From Nocardiopsis metallicus (GTDB lineage: Bacteria; Actinomycetota; Actinomycetes; Streptosporangiales; Streptosporangiaceae), in assembly GCF_014201115.1 (NCBI RefSeq), contig NZ_JACHDO010000001.1, positions 868,001 to 932,000 on the forward strand: a DNA stretch of 64,000 nucleotides, read 5' to 3'. The position numbers and the translations under genes are program-made. Position 1 is the first letter of the stretch. Each line of letters begins with the position of its first letter. Of the stretch, positions 17,257 through 25,953 are shown in pieces. Under the pieces are notes generated by a model. That model was not told the origin of the DNA. It worked only from the letters and a program-made list of their open reading frames with translations, and made no database searches.

Positions 17257-19988
17257 GTGCGCCGACGCAGGGGGAGCACTCCCGCGAGGCCGTCATCGCC
17301 GAGGAACAGGAGGCGGTCGACCACGCCTACTCGTGCCTGGAGCGCATGAGAGCCGCTACGGCGAAGATGGTCCTCGACCCGGGCGGCGCCAACGCCAAGG
17401 ACAGCGCCGAACTGCGCCGCGAGCACCAGGAGAGGCTGGAAGCCTACGACGACCTCGCTGACAAGCCCTTGGTGTTCATGCGCGTGGACGTGTCGGCCGA
17501 TGACGCCGGGGCGGCGGAGAGCTTCTACGTCGGGCGCCGGAACGTGGTTGACGAGGAAAGGGAACGCGTCGTCATCTCATGGACCTCCGAAGCCGCCGTC
17601 CGGTGGAGGCAGGCCAGACAGAGTGACCCCGGTGACGTGCGGCTGCGGCGCGTTCTGCACTGTGAACGGCAGCACGTCCGGGGCTTCCACGACGAGATCC
17701 ATCGTGCGCGCCCCTCCGTCTCCCTGGCCGGACGGAGCTCCCTGGACGCGTCGGCCTCGTCCGTTCCCGCCGACACTCCGGAAGCCCTCGACCCCTTCCT
17801 CGCCCGGGAGCTCGACCTGGCCCGTGACGGGCGTATGCGCGACATCGTCGAGACCATCCAGCGCGAACAGCTCGACCTGGTCGCCGACGACCGCCCCGGT
17901 GCCCTGATGGTGCAGGGCGGCCCGGGAACCGGTAAGACAGCGGTGGGCCTGCACCGGGTCACCTGGTTGTTGGACAACAGGGGGTGGCGGGCCCAGGACG
18001 TCCTCGTTGTCGGTCCGCACCAGGACTTCCTGGATTTCGTCAGTACCGTACTGCCGTCGCTGGGCAGCCGGGGCGTGCGCACCATGGAGCTCTCCCGGAT
18101 CTGGGGTACGGGGGCCGCGCCCCACGACACCGGCCCGCGGGCCAGGGTCAAGTCCGACCTGCGGATGGCCGAGTTGCTCCGGCGGGCCGTCGAGGACGTC
18201 GTTCGCCCGGAGCGGTTGGAGGACTTCGTCGAGTACGGCGCCTTCACCATCAGCGGAGGCGGTATGAGCGCCGGGGTCGAGCAGGCCGACCTCCAACGCT
18301 CCTTGGAGGTGGCCCTCGCCCGCCCCGGATCTTTGCGCTACCAGCGCGACGAGTTCCACAAATCCCTGGTCACCGGCCTGTCCGCCCGCGTGATCCGCTC
18401 CTTGAGCAAGCAGGAGCGCGAGGACCGGGGCAAGGAGGGGCCCCATTGCGAAGGACCGGACCGGGGACTCCGTGAGGAGACCGTCGTCGACAGCCGCCTC
18501 CGCGCCTGGGCTGAGCGGCACCCCCGTGTCGATGCCCTGCTGAAGGCGCTGTGGCCGCTGACCGATGAGGAACGGATCCTGCGTCGTCTGTTCGGCGATC
18601 GGGCCGTCCTGGCGAAGGCCGCCCGGGACCTCTTCAGCGAGGAGGAGCAGCGACACCTGCTGAACAAACCCCGTACCAAGGTGGTGTGGTCGCAGGAGGA
18701 CCGGGTCTGCTTGGAGGAACTGCGCTTCCTCGTCCGGGGTGAGCGGCCCCGCCGCTACCGGCACATCGTTCTGGACGAGGCCCAGGACCTCACCCCCATG
18801 CAGGCCCGCTCGCTGGCCCAGCGGTGCCCCGACGGGTCCATGACCGTCCTCGGTGACCTCGCCCAGGCGACGGGCCCGCACAAGTACGCCACCTGGGGGG
18901 ACTTCGCGCGTTCGCTGGGGGCGGGCCAGTGGCACACCGCCGAACTCCTGGTCGGGTACCGCGTACCCCGCCAGATCATGGAATTCGCCGCCCCCATCGC
19001 ACGTCGCCACGCCCCGGGGGTCGAGGTTCCCCGTTCGATCCGTGCGCATGGCGCGGACGCGCTGACCCTGCGGCACACGGCGCCGGAACTGCTGTTGGAA
19101 GAGCTGGAACGGCGCCTGTGGGAACTGGAGGCCGTTACGGGCGATCAGCGCTCCATCGCCGTCATCATCCCCGAGGACGCGGGCATCTTCGTGGGGGCCG
19201 AGGAGGTCGCGGAGGCCGTGGCCGCCAGGGGCAGGAACGCTCGACTGGTGAGGGTGCTGAACGTCCCGGAGGTCAACGGACTGGAGTTCGACCACGTCGT
19301 GGTCGTCGAGCCCGCCGCGATCGTCGGCGACGACCAGAACGGGCTGGGGAGCCTCTACGTGGCGCTGACCCGCTCCACCCAGTCGCTGTCGGTCATCCAC
19401 GCCCGGCCGCTGCCGGCCGAACTGGTCGGGGGCGAGTCGGAGCGGGGCCCATCCGCGGAGACCAGTAGGGCGTCAACGGCCGAGTTCTCCGAGGTGGTGG
19501 CGAGACCAGGGGAACCGGAACGGGGCGAGCCGGAGCGGCGCGGGGCCGGGGAGGGGGAGGGCTTCGGGGCGCCCTCGGGCCTGGACGGACTGCGATCGCT
19601 CATCGAGCGGGGCGTCGAGCACGAACGTGGCAGCGAGCTCCGACAACGCCTGTGGTGCGCTCTGATGCTCGAACTCCACGGACGCGGACACGCCCCGGAA
19701 CATGACGGCCTGGTGGACGCGCTCTGCACCGGGCCGGACGGAGACCGCCTGTTCCATGTTCTCGGAGAGGACGGCCACACCTATGAGGGCATGAGACAGG
19801 GTGCTCTGCGGGCCAAGGAGGTCGCCCACGTTCACGGTACGGAGGCGGACACCGTCTGCCTGGTGCTGCCGAAGGCCCCCGAACAGGCAGGGGCGGTGGA
19901 GGCCGTGCGTGAGATGTTCGGGATCCTCGTCATCTGGCGTGCGGGGCGACGCTGGGCGGGGCCCGACGTGTTTCGGGTCCTGCACTGA
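17253..19988 (+). CDS. helR: HelR-like RNA polymerase-recycling motor ATPase with extra C-terminal domain
   Basis: 911 residues. The N-terminus is the HelD/HelR coiled-coil secondary-channel arm (EEQEAVDHAYSCLERMR...). Superfamily 1 motifs follow: Walker A QGGPGTGKTAVGLHR (~220), Walker B HIVLDEAQDLTPMQ (~505), TVLGDLAQAT, and motif V-like VNGLEFDHVVVVEP (~680). HelR proteins displace rifamycin-stalled RNA polymerase, so a role in antibiotic tolerance is plausible. After the normal end (~730) comes a Glu/Arg-rich linker and a ~120-residue domain (LWCALMLELHGRG...LFHVLGEDGHTYEGMRQGALRAKE...VCLVLPK...FGILVIWR) that looks like a degenerate nuclease fold. It starts inside the stop of the kinase-like fragment. 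I found no rifamycin-associated element upstream. Confidence 0.83.
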   Translation: MSAPTQGEHSREAVIAEEQEAVDHAYSCLERMRAATAKMVLDPGGANAKDSAELRREHQERLEAYDDLADKPLVFMRVDVSADDAGAAESFYVGRRNVVDEERERVVISWTSEAAVRWRQARQSDPGDVRLRRVLHCERQHVRGFHDEIHRARPSVSLAGRSSLDASASSVPADTPEALDPFLARELDLARDGRMRDIVETIQREQLDLVADDRPGALMVQGGPGTGKTAVGLHRVTWLLDNRGWRAQDVLVVGPHQDFLDFVSTVLPSLGSRGVRTMELSRIWGTGAAPHDTGPRARVKSDLRMAELLRRAVEDVVRPERLEDFVEYGAFTISGGGMSAGVEQADLQRSLEVALARPGSLRYQRDEFHKSLVTGLSARVIRSLSKQEREDRGKEGPHCEGPDRGLREETVVDSRLRAWAERHPRVDALLKALWPLTDEERILRRLFGDRAVLAKAARDLFSEEEQRHLLNKPRTKVVWSQEDRVCLEELRFLVRGERPRRYRHIVLDEAQDLTPMQARSLAQRCPDGSMTVLGDLAQATGPHKYATWGDFARSLGAGQWHTAELLVGYRVPRQIMEFAAPIARRHAPGVEVPRSIRAHGADALTLRHTAPELLLEELERRLWELEAVTGDQRSIAVIIPEDAGIFVGAEEVAEAVAARGRNARLVRVLNVPEVNGLEFDHVVVVEPAAIVGDDQNGLGSLYVALTRSTQSLSVIHARPLPAELVGGESERGPSAETSRASTAEFSEVVARPGEPERGEPERRGAGEGEGFGAPSGLDGLRSLIERGVEHERGSELRQRLWCALMLELHGRGHAPEHDGLVDALCTGPDGDRLFHVLGEDGHTYEGMRQGALRAKEVAHVHGTEADTVCLVLPKAPEQAGAVEAVREMFGILVIWRAGRRWAGPDVFRVLH

Positions 19989-20090
19989 AACGCACTCCCG
20001 TCTCGGAGGACGTGGTGGGCGGTGCCGGTCCGGTCCTTGGCCTGCGAGCGGAGGCCGCAGGCACACCTGTGCCCGAATCCGGAAAGGGGC

Positions 20091-20741
20091 TCAACGGGTC
20101 AGCGTCCAGTCGCCTTCGGAGGTGATGGCGAGCAGGGCCGAGCCCGCAGACAGGCGCGCCTGGCCCTCGTAGGGGCCGATGGTGTTGACGATCAGGTCCC
20201 GGTCGCCGTCCGTGTACGCCCAGATGGCGAAGTTGCTGTCGCCGCTGTGGCTGAGGTCGAGGATGGTGAGCCCGTCGGGTTCCCACTCGAGGACGAGGAC
20301 GTCGTCGCCGTCTCCTGAAGCCTCGTCGTCATCCTCGGGCCAGGTGTCGGCTTCGTCGAGGGGCTCCAGGGCCACCTCCCACGCGCCGTCCGCGCTGATG
20401 TCCAGGGCGGCCAGTTCCTCGCCGACCAGGTCGTTGTACAGAACCGTTCCCTCGTAGGGGCCGATGGTGTTGACGAGCAGGTCCTGGTTCTCCCCCTGGG
20501 AGCCCACGGCCCACACGGCGAAGTTGGAGGAGCCGTTGTGGCTGAAGGTGGCCACCCGCGGTTCCTCGTGCACGTCCACTCGGAGGACGGTGTCGCCGAC
20601 CCCGTCGTAGGACAGGGTCTCGTCGGAGCCGGGTGCGGCGGGTGCCGCCGCTCCGAGCAGGGGGAGGACCAGGGCTGCCAGGGCGGGCAGGCACAGGGCG
20701 GCCCCGCGGTCGCGGCGGGTGTCTTCGGTCGTGCCGCGCAT
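20091..20741 (-). CDS. Secreted protein with two internal repeats
   Basis: 216 residues. Residues ~15-38 form a signal peptide (LCLPALAALVLPLLGAAAPA) ending in Ala-rich cleavage sequence. The mature part contains two copies of a ~65-residue unit: SHNGSSNFAVWA...DLLVNTIGPYEG and SHSGDSNFAIWA...DLIVNTIGPYEG, joined by an Asp/Glu-rich linker. The N-x-x-N-F-x-V/I-W and NTIGPYEG patterns suggest a small beta-sandwich carried twice. Probably exported and extracellular; function unknown. Convergent with helR. Confidence 0.8.
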   Translation of the reverse strand: MRGTTEDTRRDRGAALCLPALAALVLPLLGAAAPAAPGSDETLSYDGVGDTVLRVDVHEEPRVATFSHNGSSNFAVWAVGSQGENQDLLVNTIGPYEGTVLYNDLVGEELAALDISADGAWEVALEPLDEADTWPEDDDEASGDGDDVLVLEWEPDGLTILDLSHSGDSNFAIWAYTDGDRDLIVNTIGPYEGQARLSAGSALLAITSEGDWTLTR

Positions 20742-21021
20742 GGTGTCACATCCGTCTCCGACCCGGTCCTTCCTGCTGGCCAGGGTGCCGGGGCCTCCCC
20801 ACCAGGATGAGCCCGAACAGCGGTTTCGGGATCATCCGTGACGGTTTTCAGAGGGAAGCTTTGCGCGCTGGTGCATTCGTGGTGCATTCGTGCTGCCGGA
20901 GTGCCCTGACCCGCGGACCAGCCAGGAGTGCCGGTTTTCCACAGGCCTCTGCGGGAGCGCGCCGATTCTGTGAGCATGGAGGTCGAGCACCCCCGAACCC
21001 GCGGCCACGAAGGGATTGCCT

Positions 21022-21796
21022 TTGGCTAAGGCCACCCGGGAGCGTCGCCGGGCCAAGCAGAAGAAGACGCGCGAGCAGCGGCGTCACCTGGCCTCGAACA
21101 CCGCGAGCGGAGCCTTCGCCGGGCCGTGGCCCCCGCCGGGACGAACTCGTCCTCTCCCTGGTCGGCCAGGCCGTGCGCGGCCTCCACCAGGGCGCGGACG
21201 AACCGGAGCCCGAGCTGGTGGCCGTCCTGGCCGTTGAGACGGCTACCGAGTCCGAGGTCGGCGGGCGCCGTCGGCCGCTGGACGCCCCCTACGGGCAACA
21301 CGAGGCCGTCCTGTTGAACGTGGTCGCCGAAGCCAACGGGTGCCGGTCGGCCTGACACAACCACCTGGGGTCGTGCACGGTGATGGGCCAGGCCGAGCAC
21401 GTCGACGCCGTGGAGATGCTCTTCACCTCGTTGCTGGTCCAGGCGATGCGGGCGATGCGGCGCGCCGTTTCCACCCGGGACGCGCGGGCCCGGTCCAGGA
21501 CGCGCTCGTTCCGGAGTTCCTTCCTGTCCGCCTTCGCCGCCCGGATCGGTGAACGCCTCAACGAGTCGGCGCACACCGAACAGGACCGGGCCGTGCACGA
21601 GTACGCACGGGACGGAACCGACCTGCTGCCGGTGCTGGCCTCGAAGGAGCGCCAGGTGGAGGAGGCGGTCACTGAGGCCTTCCCCGAGCTGGGGTCGGTG
21701 CGGCTGAACCACTCGAACAACGTCTGGGGCTGGCGGGCCGGGCGGGCGTCGGCGGACAGCGCCGCACTGCACACCGGTCAGCGCATCGAGCCCTGA
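21022..21796 (+). pseudogene. Broken DUF2786-type protein gene
   Basis: The first frame (TTG 21022, after GAAGGGA) gives a basic start, KATRERRRAKQKKTREQRRH. The family sequence then continues in another frame from ~21130 (RDELVLSLVGQAVRGL), so there is a frameshift near 21120-21140. That frame runs to EANGCRSA and a TGA at 21353-21355, just where the family has a Trp (HNHLGS follows in frame). It then resumes as GQAEHVDAVEMLFTSLLVQAMRAMRRA...SRTRSFRSSFLSAFAARIGERL and ends at 21796. One frameshift and one stop make it a pseudogene unless they are sequencing errors. Confidence 0.75.
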
Positions 21797-21872
21797 ACCG
21801 GTGGTGCGCCGTTCGGCGCTGGTCCGGTGTGGCAGTTCGGGTGAACACCGGGCGTGGCCCGGAGCGAGGGGA

Positions 21873-21884
21873 TAGTTTCGCACC
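21873..21884 (+). promoter_or_regulatory. Likely leaderless promoter of the SEC-C gene (-10 TAGTTT)
   Basis: TAGTTT at 21873-21878 is followed by 6 nt and ATG 21885, with no Shine-Dalgarno sequence between. It has the same geometry as the drmA promoter. No clear -35 box. Confidence 0.45.
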
Positions 21885-22943
21885 ATGGACGAGATCTCTG
21901 CGCGACCAGCGCTACCCGAGCCGATCCCGCCCGGGTTGTCGAAGGCCCTTGAGGGACTCGACCTTCCCCGCGGGGTCGTGCGCGAGCTGGAGGAGGACCC
22001 GGAGGAGGCCGGGACGATCCTTCTGGAGACCGCTTACCAACTCGACCGTTCCGGGCGGCCGGACCAGGCGAGGGAACTCCTGCGAGCACTCCGGGAGCAC
22101 CCTCCCGTGCCCGAGGACGGACAGCTCGCCTCGATCGAGATCCTGTGGCTGCTGCGCGAGGACGGTGGAGCCGACGCGGTGCGGGAGTCGGAGCGGATAC
22201 TCGGGGAACTCCTGCGGCCCGGCGGCCTGGAACCGGGGACCGCCGACCTTCTCGCCGAGGGCCTGATGGAGGCGGGAGACCTGGAGCGGGCGCTGCGCTG
22301 CGCCAATATCGCCTCCCGTGAGCTGCTGGTCGAACCCGCCGACGCGCTCGTCGACGCCGACACGGGCATGATGCGCCCCCTGGTCATCCGTGCCCGGCTT
22401 CGCGGCAAACTGGGGCTGGCCATGGACGAGCACGACGAAGTGGGCCTGGCGGTGGCCAAGCGTCTGCTTCGGGAGAACACGGACCTGGACTGGGGCGAGG
22501 ACTTCGAGGAACCGGGCGAGGACCTGCCGGGCCGGCGCGGAGGAGCCGTCCCACCGCCCGGCCGCCTCAGGGGGATCCAGGTTCTCGTCCGGCGCGGCGA
22601 CTTCGACAGGGCGCGCTCGCGGGGCCTGCTCACCGATGACACCGCCGCGCAGGGGCCGGACCGCTACTTCAGGGCGGCCGAACAGGTCCTGCGGGACTCA
22701 TCCGAGGCGAGCTTCGGGGCGTCCTTCCACACGGTCCTGTTCGGTGCCGACGAGATGGCGGACTTCGCGGCGGCCCGGGACCTGGACCCCGCTGACGCGG
22801 ACACCCACCGGGCCTGGGCACACTCCGAGATCCCCGACGGTTCCCCGCGTCTGCTGGCCTGGCCGCCGGGGCGCAACGAGGCGTGCTGGTGCGGTTCGGG
22901 CCGCAAGTACAAGAAGTGCTGTGGTTCCCCGGCCCGCACCTGA
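21885..22943 (+). CDS. SEC-C motif protein
   Basis: 352 residues. The body is acidic and helical, with tetratricopeptide-like blocks (ETAYQLDRSGRPDQARELLRAL, LAEGLMEAGDLERALRCAN). The last 25 residues hold a classical SEC-C zinc motif, NEACWCGSGRKYKKCCG, as at the C-terminus of SecA, where it binds zinc and partner proteins. No membrane segment. The family is widespread in actinomycetes with no fixed function; a role in protein-protein contact is inferred. It stands alone behind its own promoter. Confidence 0.82.
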   Translation: MDEISARPALPEPIPPGLSKALEGLDLPRGVVRELEEDPEEAGTILLETAYQLDRSGRPDQARELLRALREHPPVPEDGQLASIEILWLLREDGGADAVRESERILGELLRPGGLEPGTADLLAEGLMEAGDLERALRCANIASRELLVEPADALVDADTGMMRPLVIRARLRGKLGLAMDEHDEVGLAVAKRLLRENTDLDWGEDFEEPGEDLPGRRGGAVPPPGRLRGIQVLVRRGDFDRARSRGLLTDDTAAQGPDRYFRAAEQVLRDSSEASFGASFHTVLFGADEMADFAAARDLDPADADTHRAWAHSEIPDGSPRLLAWPPGRNEACWCGSGRKYKKCCGSPART

Positions 22944-23011
22944 GGCAGGCACGGGTGCGAAGCCCTCCCCGGCGCCGCGCACCGTGTCCGCGGCGCCCTC
23001 TTCCGGCCTGC

Positions 23012-23389
23012 TCAGGACTTGCGGCGCGGGACCCAGGGGTCGGTGGGCTGGAGCACGGCCTCGCTCAGGGCCTGGGAGCGCAGGTGGGTGATCTCCTGGT
23101 ACTCGGGGTCGGCGACCATGCGGCTGAAGGCCTCCCGGCTTGGGTAGCGCACGAGTAGTACCGCGTCCCAGTCCTGGCCCTCCTCGGCGACCAGGGGGGT
23201 GGCTCCGTCGCCCGCGTAGAGCAGTTCGGCGCCGTATTTGCCCAGCAGGCGCCCCGCCCGCCGGGAGTACTCCTGGTACGAGGCGCGGCCGCCGGGGGCG
23301 AAGCGCAGCAGGTTGAGCATGACGAAGGGTCCGTCGGGCCCCTCGTTCAGCATTCTCGCGAGGTCGGGTCCGGTGGGGTCGACTGCCAT
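23012..23389 (-). CDS. DUF1330 family protein
   Basis: 125 residues from ATG 23389; the frame is open upstream but AAGGAG precedes this ATG. Core motifs GPFVMLNLLRFAPGGRASYQEYSRRAG, GAELLYAGDG, WDAVLLVRYPSREAFSRMVADPEYQEI match DUF1330 (a ferredoxin-like dimeric alpha/beta-barrel fold). No enzyme activity is established for most members. A TetR-type palindrome sits ~88 bp upstream. Confidence 0.88.
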   Translation of the reverse strand: MAVDPTGPDLARMLNEGPDGPFVMLNLLRFAPGGRASYQEYSRRAGRLLGKYGAELLYAGDGATPLVAEEGQDWDAVLLVRYPSREAFSRMVADPEYQEITHLRSQALSEAVLQPTDPWVPRRKS

Positions 23390-23476
23390 GGGTGGCTCCT
23401 TGCCGTGGGGGAGGGCGTGGCCGGACCCCGTCCGCATCGGGGCGCCGGGGAGCCCGGTGGGCGCCCATTATGACAA

Positions 23477-23490
23477 ACCGTCCGGTCGGT
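23477..23490. promoter_or_regulatory. TetR-type near-palindrome upstream of the DUF1330 gene
   Basis: ACCGTCCGGTCGGT is a 14-bp near-perfect palindrome differing from ACCGACCGGTCGGT at one pair, a form often bound by TetR-family repressors in actinomycetes. It lies in the upstream region of the minus-strand DUF1330 gene. No tetR gene is adjacent, so the regulator would have to act from elsewhere. Confidence 0.45.
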
Positions 23491-23669
23491 ATCTTTCGGG
23501 GGTGCTGTTTGCGTTGCCCGAACCACGAGAACCCCCTCGTTTTCCGAACCGCCGCCAGCCCGAACCACCGCCCGCCCGGACCGACCGCCCTGTTTCCGTC
23601 CTCCGCCGACACCGCCCTCTTCGTCGCCTGAGGGCCCGGCGCCCGGATCCGGACCACTCTTGCCCCTCA

Positions 23670-24941
23670 TCACTCCGGGTGGTGGCGCGGACCGTGCCAG
23701 CGGTGGTGGTGTTCGGTCATGTCCTGGTGTTCGGGGGCCGAGGGATGGTAGCCGCCCGCGCGGCGGGCGAAGGCGCGCGTCCACGGCGCCGCGGTGATCC
23801 CGTGCGCGTAGACGCTGATCAGCACGGTCACACCGGCCACGAGCAGGACCTGCTCGCTCACCCCGCCCCCACCCTGCTCGGCCACCATCAGCGCGAAGAG
23901 GATGGAGGCGAGCCCGCGCGGGCCGAACCAGCCCAGGAAGAGCACCGTCTCCGTTCGCAGGCCCGCGCCCAGGCTCGCCAGGGCCACGGCGAAAGGGCGC
24001 ACGACGGTGAGGCTGAGCACCGCGTACGCCACGACGTGCCAGTCGACCTCTCCCAGCCTTGGGCCGATGACCAGCGCGCCGAAGAGGGTGAAGGTGACCA
24101 TGCTCAGCAGCTCGCCCTCGCGCTCGGCGAACTGGTGCACGAAGTGCCGGTGGTCTCCAGCCGACATACCGAACGCGAGCCCGGCGGCGAAGGCCGCGAG
24201 GAAGCCGTTGCCCGCCACGGCTTCTGCCCCGGTGTAGGTCAGCACCGCCAGGGCGAGCGGGTACAGGCGCCTATGGGTGGCGTTGACCCACCCCGCCCCG
24301 TCCACGCGGGTGAGCAGCCAGCCGCCGGCTCCGCCCGCCGCCACACCCACCAGCAGGCCCAGGCCGATCTGCTGCGCGGCGAAGCCCGCCCATGAGGCGG
24401 AATCGCTCATGCCCCCCGAGCCCACCGCCAGCGCGGACAGGATGACGACCGAGGGCAGGGCGATGCCGTCGTTGAGGCCGCTCTCCACGTTGAGGGTCTG
24501 CCGGATACGCACGGGCAGGCGACGGTCGGCGACCATGGCCGAACCCAGCGCGGCGTCGGTCGGTACCAGTACGGCGGCGAGCAGGGCCGCCCCCGCGATC
24601 CCCAGCCCCGGGAGCACACCGTAGGCGAGGGCCGTTCCGAGACCGATCCCGAGCGGCATGCCCACGCCCAACAGCCGCAACGGCAGCCGGAACTCGCGGC
24701 GCAGGGCGCCCAGGTCGACGCGGACCGCGTCGGTGAACAGCACCAGCACCAGTGTGGCCTCGGTGAGCAGTCTCATGGCCTCACCGGTCACCGTGCCGGT
24801 CAGCAGTCCCAGGCCGCCCGCCCCCAGGGCCAGCCCCGCGGTGGTGAACACCATCGGGGCCGTCAACCAGGTTCCCTGGGTGCGTCCGGAGATCAGCGCG
24901 TAGCCCAGGAACAGCGCCGCCAGGACGAGGAGGTCGGTCAC
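23670..24941 (-). CDS. CPA1-type cation:proton antiporter
   Basis: 423 residues from GTG 24941, preceded by GGCGGAG; the frame is open further upstream but codes an Arg/Pro-rich run unlike an N-terminus. About 12 hydrophobic helices are visible. Family-typical parts include LLTEATLVLVLFTDAVRVDL, the conserved VLVPTDAALGSAMV, and LNVESGLNDGIALP (ND motif, cation-binding region), plus a later WFGPRGLASILFAL. The C-terminus is His-rich (HHHRWHGPRHHPE), a possible metal- or pH-sensing tail. Likely exchanges Na+ or K+ for H+ at the cell membrane. Confidence 0.9.
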   Translation of the reverse strand: MTDLLVLAALFLGYALISGRTQGTWLTAPMVFTTAGLALGAGGLGLLTGTVTGEAMRLLTEATLVLVLFTDAVRVDLGALRREFRLPLRLLGVGMPLGIGLGTALAYGVLPGLGIAGAALLAAVLVPTDAALGSAMVADRRLPVRIRQTLNVESGLNDGIALPSVVILSALAVGSGGMSDSASWAGFAAQQIGLGLLVGVAAGGAGGWLLTRVDGAGWVNATHRRLYPLALAVLTYTGAEAVAGNGFLAAFAAGLAFGMSAGDHRHFVHQFAEREGELLSMVTFTLFGALVIGPRLGEVDWHVVAYAVLSLTVVRPFAVALASLGAGLRTETVLFLGWFGPRGLASILFALMVAEQGGGGVSEQVLLVAGVTVLISVYAHGITAAPWTRAFARRAGGYHPSAPEHQDMTEHHHRWHGPRHHPE

Positions 24942-25226
24942 CGTGCTCCGCCTTTCCCCGCGTACGTGTCCCCGGCCGGGGCGGAACGACGCTCCCGCGC
25001 CCCGCGGTGTCGGTTCCGATCGTGCCACGCGGGGGCACGGGAGCGGTGCTGACGCTCAGGCGCGGCAGGGGATTCCCGGTTCTGCGGCAGTTCGGCGGCG
25101 GTCAGCGCGAACACCGCCGCGCGGGGCGACCTGCCCCTGGCGTCCCGGCTCTTGACGTCCCCGGCCCCGGGAACTCCCTTGCCGGTCCCCTGCCGCACGG
25201 CGAACCCCTCCCGGACAATGGTGCGG

Positions 25227-25754
25227 ATGAAAGCCCGATACGCCGTCCCCGCCTTCGCCGCCGGGATCACCTCCCTCGCTGTCCTCTTCCCCGGCCTCGA
25301 CGTGATGGGCGCCGGTTCCACGACCCCCAGCCTGGGCTGGTTCGCCTTCCTCTTCGTGCTGACCACGCTCATGGGAGCGCTCGCCGTGCTCAGGTGGCGC
25401 CGGGTAGCCAGGAACCCCCTCACGAGGGTTCCGCCGCCGCCGACGGACCCGCGCGTCCCCTTCGTGCTCTACAACGAGGCTGATCCGGAGGGTACCCAGG
25501 CCCCCTTCTACTCCGGGCCCACCGAGCAGGACAGGCCCGCCCGTGCCCCCGCCACACCCGAGCACGGCCGTGTCCTGCGGCTGCTGGCCGGGGCACCGGA
25601 GCAGGCCCTGACCACCTCCGCCGCGACGGAACTCACCGGCCTGCCCGCCGAGCGGCTGATCCCCGTACTGGCCGACCTGACCCGCGCACGACTGGTGGAT
25701 CGAGATGCCGTAGCCGGTCTGTGGCGCGTCACCGAGCACGGCCGGAACGCATGA
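25227..25754 (+). CDS. Membrane protein with C-terminal winged-helix-like domain
   Basis: 175 residues from ATG 25227. Two membrane helices occupy ~5-55 (FAAGITSLAVLFPGL and LGWFAFLFVLTTLMGALAVL). A Pro-rich linker follows. The last ~65 residues (LRLLAGAPEQALTTSAATELTGLPAERLIPVLADLTRARLVDRD..GLWRVTEHG) have the pattern of a winged helix of the MarR/ArsR kind. It could be a membrane-tethered regulator, or a protein whose wHTH mediates other contacts. No named family recognised. Confidence 0.68.
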   Translation: MKARYAVPAFAAGITSLAVLFPGLDVMGAGSTTPSLGWFAFLFVLTTLMGALAVLRWRRVARNPLTRVPPPPTDPRVPFVLYNEADPEGTQAPFYSGPTEQDRPARAPATPEHGRVLRLLAGAPEQALTTSAATELTGLPAERLIPVLADLTRARLVDRDAVAGLWRVTEHGRNA

Positions 25755-25953
25755 GCCAGCGCCGGGAGGCTGCACGTGGGCGCGTTCGTTCCGACCGGGG
25801 CGCGCATCGGCCTCCGGATCGGCGAACGGCTCTCCTGCCCACCCGCTGGTGCGGGCCGTGCGGGCCTTCGAGCGGCTACAGCACCGTGACCGCGGGTCCA
25901 CCACGTGCCCCGCGGGTAGGGACGACGGTGCGAGGGGAAGCGGGGGTGGTCCG

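Noticed and set aside
23392..23631. 79-codon frame between DUF1330 and the antiporter
   Set aside because: No family match, Pro/Arg/Ser-rich; the interval is better explained as the control region with the TetR-type palindrome.
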